Assembly: GCA_030041195.1 (NCBI GenBank)
Contig: JASHOI010000532.1
Location: 1 to 15,745 of the forward strand
Length of the DNA stretch: 15,745 nt
Source of the DNA: Streptosporangiaceae bacterium
GTDB lineage: Bacteria; Actinomycetota; Actinomycetes; Streptosporangiales; Streptosporangiaceae
Reading direction: 5' to 3'
In this document: positions 14,691 to 15,745 of the stretch, piece by piece
Layout: each line of letters begins with the position of its first letter
Position numbering within the stretch: position 1 is the first letter of the stretch
Program-made: the position numbers and the translations under genes
Notes under the pieces: model-generated
What the model was told of the DNA's origin: nothing
Databases searched by the model: none
Seen by the model: the letters and a program-made list of their open reading frames with translations, nothing else

Positions 14691-14784
14691 TCGAATCGAA
14701 GCGGCCGCGGCCCGGCGCAACCAGAGCGCGAAAGTGGCACGAATGTCACACAGGGTCAGCTGACCTGCGCCAGCAGTCAGCGAT
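14691..14784 (-). promoter_or_regulatory. Repeat element copy B: structured leader/operator upstream of the ABC operon
   Basis: Partner of 9036-9128 in the same orientation, ending 90 nt before the binding-protein ATG. On the minus strand it folds GCTGGC-GCAG-GTCAGC (14759-14774, one G-U pair) and GCGC-7 nt-GCGC (14715-14729). Both hairpins show compensating changes relative to copy A. It also holds a palindrome GGTCAGCTGACC (14754-14765) and an imperfect inverted repeat GTGACA-TTCG-TGCCAC (14734-14749), either of which could bind a regulator. It lies in the 259-nt divergent region shared with the NB-ARC gene. Confidence 0.65.
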
Positions 14785-14859
14785 TGGTTAGCGCCGCGCC
14801 CGCGGCGGGCTCGGCGTACGCTGAAAAAAACGGCCATTTCGGATGGCGGGATTCGGGCT

Positions 14860-15745
14860 ATGCCGGACGGCGCGCGAAAAAACGGGGCAGCAAAACGGGG
14901 GCGTCTGGTGCAGCGCCGCAAGGCGGCTGGGCTGACCCAGGAACAGCTGGCCGAGCGGCTGGGCGTGGAGCGCACCACGGTGGTGCGCTGGGAGCGCGGC
15001 GAGACACAGCCGCAGCCGTGGCTGCGGCCCAGGCTGGCTGCGGCGTTAGCAGTTTCCGCTGACCACCTCGAGGATCTGCTGGACGCCGGCGACGCCCCGG
15101 GCAGCCAGCAGGAACTTCCGGCAGCGGTGCCGCGCGAGCTGCCAGCGGCCGTGCCCGGCTTCACCGGCCGGGCCGCCGAACTGCGGGCGCTCACCGCGAT
15201 GCTGGACCGGGCCGGGGGCGGCGCGCCGGGCACGGTGGTGATCTCGGCGATCGGCGGGACCGCCGGGGTGGGCAAGACCGCGCTGGCGCTGCACTGGGCA
15301 CACCAGATCGCGGCCCGGTTCCCGGACGGGCAGCTGCACGCGGACCTGCGCGGCTTCGACCCCTCGGGGACCCCGGCAGCCCCGGAAGTCGCGATCCGGG
15401 CGTTCCTGGACGCGCTCGGCGTCCCGCCCGGGCGCATCCCAGCCAGCCCGGCGGCCCAGGCGGGCCTGTACCGCAGCCTGCTGTCAGACAGGCGGATGCT
15501 GATCGTCCTGGACAACGCGGTGGACGAGCAGCAGGTCCGCCCGCTGCTGCCGGCGAGCCCGGCGAGCCTGGTGGTGGTCACCAGCCGCAACCAGCTGGCG
15601 GGCCTGGCCGCCTCCGAAGGGGCGCGGCTGCTACCCCTGGACGTGCTCTCCGAGCCCGAGGCCCGCGAGTTGCTCGCCGCGCGCATCGGCGGCCGTGCCG
15701 CCGCCGAGCCCGGGGCGGTCAGCGAGATCGCCGGCCTGTGCGGCT
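14860..15745 (+). CDS. XRE-family HTH / NB-ARC ATPase regulator (3' end outside window)
   Basis: 295 codons visible from ATG at 14860-14862; the frame is open to the window edge. Residues ~14-72 are an XRE-type HTH (LVQRRKAAGLTQEQLAERLG then VERTTVVRWERGE). Residues ~100-295 are the start of an NB-ARC ATPase: FTGRAAELRAL, Walker A GGTAGVGKT (132-140), Walker B RMLIVLDN (Asp218), VVVTSRN (238-244) and LSEPEARELLAARIG. Such STAND proteins normally continue into winged-helix and TPR regions. They resemble AfsR-like regulators but with an XRE instead of a SARP domain. Codon 63 (15046-15048) is TTA, a rare codon that in streptomycetes depends on the bldA tRNA. It is divergent from the ABC operon across element B and may control it. 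The Shine-Dalgarno is weak. Confidence 0.88.
   Translation, partial: MPDGARKNGAAKRGRLVQRRKAAGLTQEQLAERLGVERTTVVRWERGETQPQPWLRPRLAAALAVSADHLEDLLDAGDAPGSQQELPAAVPRELPAAVPGFTGRAAELRALTAMLDRAGGGAPGTVVISAIGGTAGVGKTALALHWAHQIAARFPDGQLHADLRGFDPSGTPAAPEVAIRAFLDALGVPPGRIPASPAAQAGLYRSLLSDRRMLIVLDNAVDEQQVRPLLPASPASLVVVTSRNQLAGLAASEGARLLPLDVLSEPEARELLAARIGGRAAAEPGAVSEIAGLCG

Noticed and set aside
14600..14784. Second FMN riboswitch before the ABC operon
   Set aside because: I tried to fit the RFN helices to element B and its downstream sequence; neither the AGTCCGCGAG nor the GACAGTCCG core is present.
14601..15686. Upstream extension of the binding-protein frame across 14601-15686
   Set aside because: The extension lacks a start near a ribosome site, is antisense to the XRE/NB-ARC gene, and would bury the lipoprotein signal inside the protein.
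1..15745. CRISPR array, tRNA/rRNA genes, transposases, att sites
   Set aside because: No regularly spaced repeats, no tRNA-like cloverleaf with conserved arms, and no transposase or integrase motifs were found in any frame.

Overview
This is a high-GC (roughly 70%) window from an actinobacterium, probably a filamentous or soil lineage. Evidence includes actinobacterial-type DinB and class F sortase proteins, an XRE/NB-ARC regulator, GTG starts with GTGA/TGATG overlaps, strong G/C third-position bias and very rare TTA codons. I cannot name a genus. Almost every gene between 855 and 14600 lies on the minus strand; only the DinB gene (left) and the NB-ARC regulator (right, partial) are on plus. 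No tRNA, rRNA, CRISPR array or insertion sequence was seen.

Left part (1-4108): a MerR-type fragment without its DNA-binding domain; a DinB-family gene whose expected stop is missing, so its frame runs into the antisense of the next gene; then a two-gene cell-surface unit, an 802-residue VWA/SpaA-like surface protein translationally coupled (TGATG) to a class F-like sortase.

Middle (4109-9035): an N-acyl-D-amino-acid deacylase-type amidohydrolase; a long hairpin between genes; a solute-binding-fold protein without signal peptide; a small coiled-coil membrane protein; and an MFS drug-exporter-like protein fused to a C-terminal STAS domain.

Right part (9036-14784) is the most interesting. A tightly packed unit encodes a lipoprotein binding protein of the NMT1/THI5 type, two permeases and an ATPase. 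It is followed, after the ATPase stop, by what I read as a divergent FMN-riboswitch-like aptamer, then a fused riboflavin synthase-DHBP synthase (RibE-RibB) and a coupled SAM methyltransferase (GTGA overlap). Two copies of a ~93-nt element lie in the same orientation, one upstream of the ABC operon (14691-14784) and one upstream of the MFS-STAS gene (9036-9128). Each can fold two minus-strand hairpins that differ by compensating base changes, suggesting a shared structured leader or operator. My working model, an inference, is a flavin- or flavin-precursor-related import, modification and export locus, perhaps governed by the flanking NB-ARC regulator at 14860.
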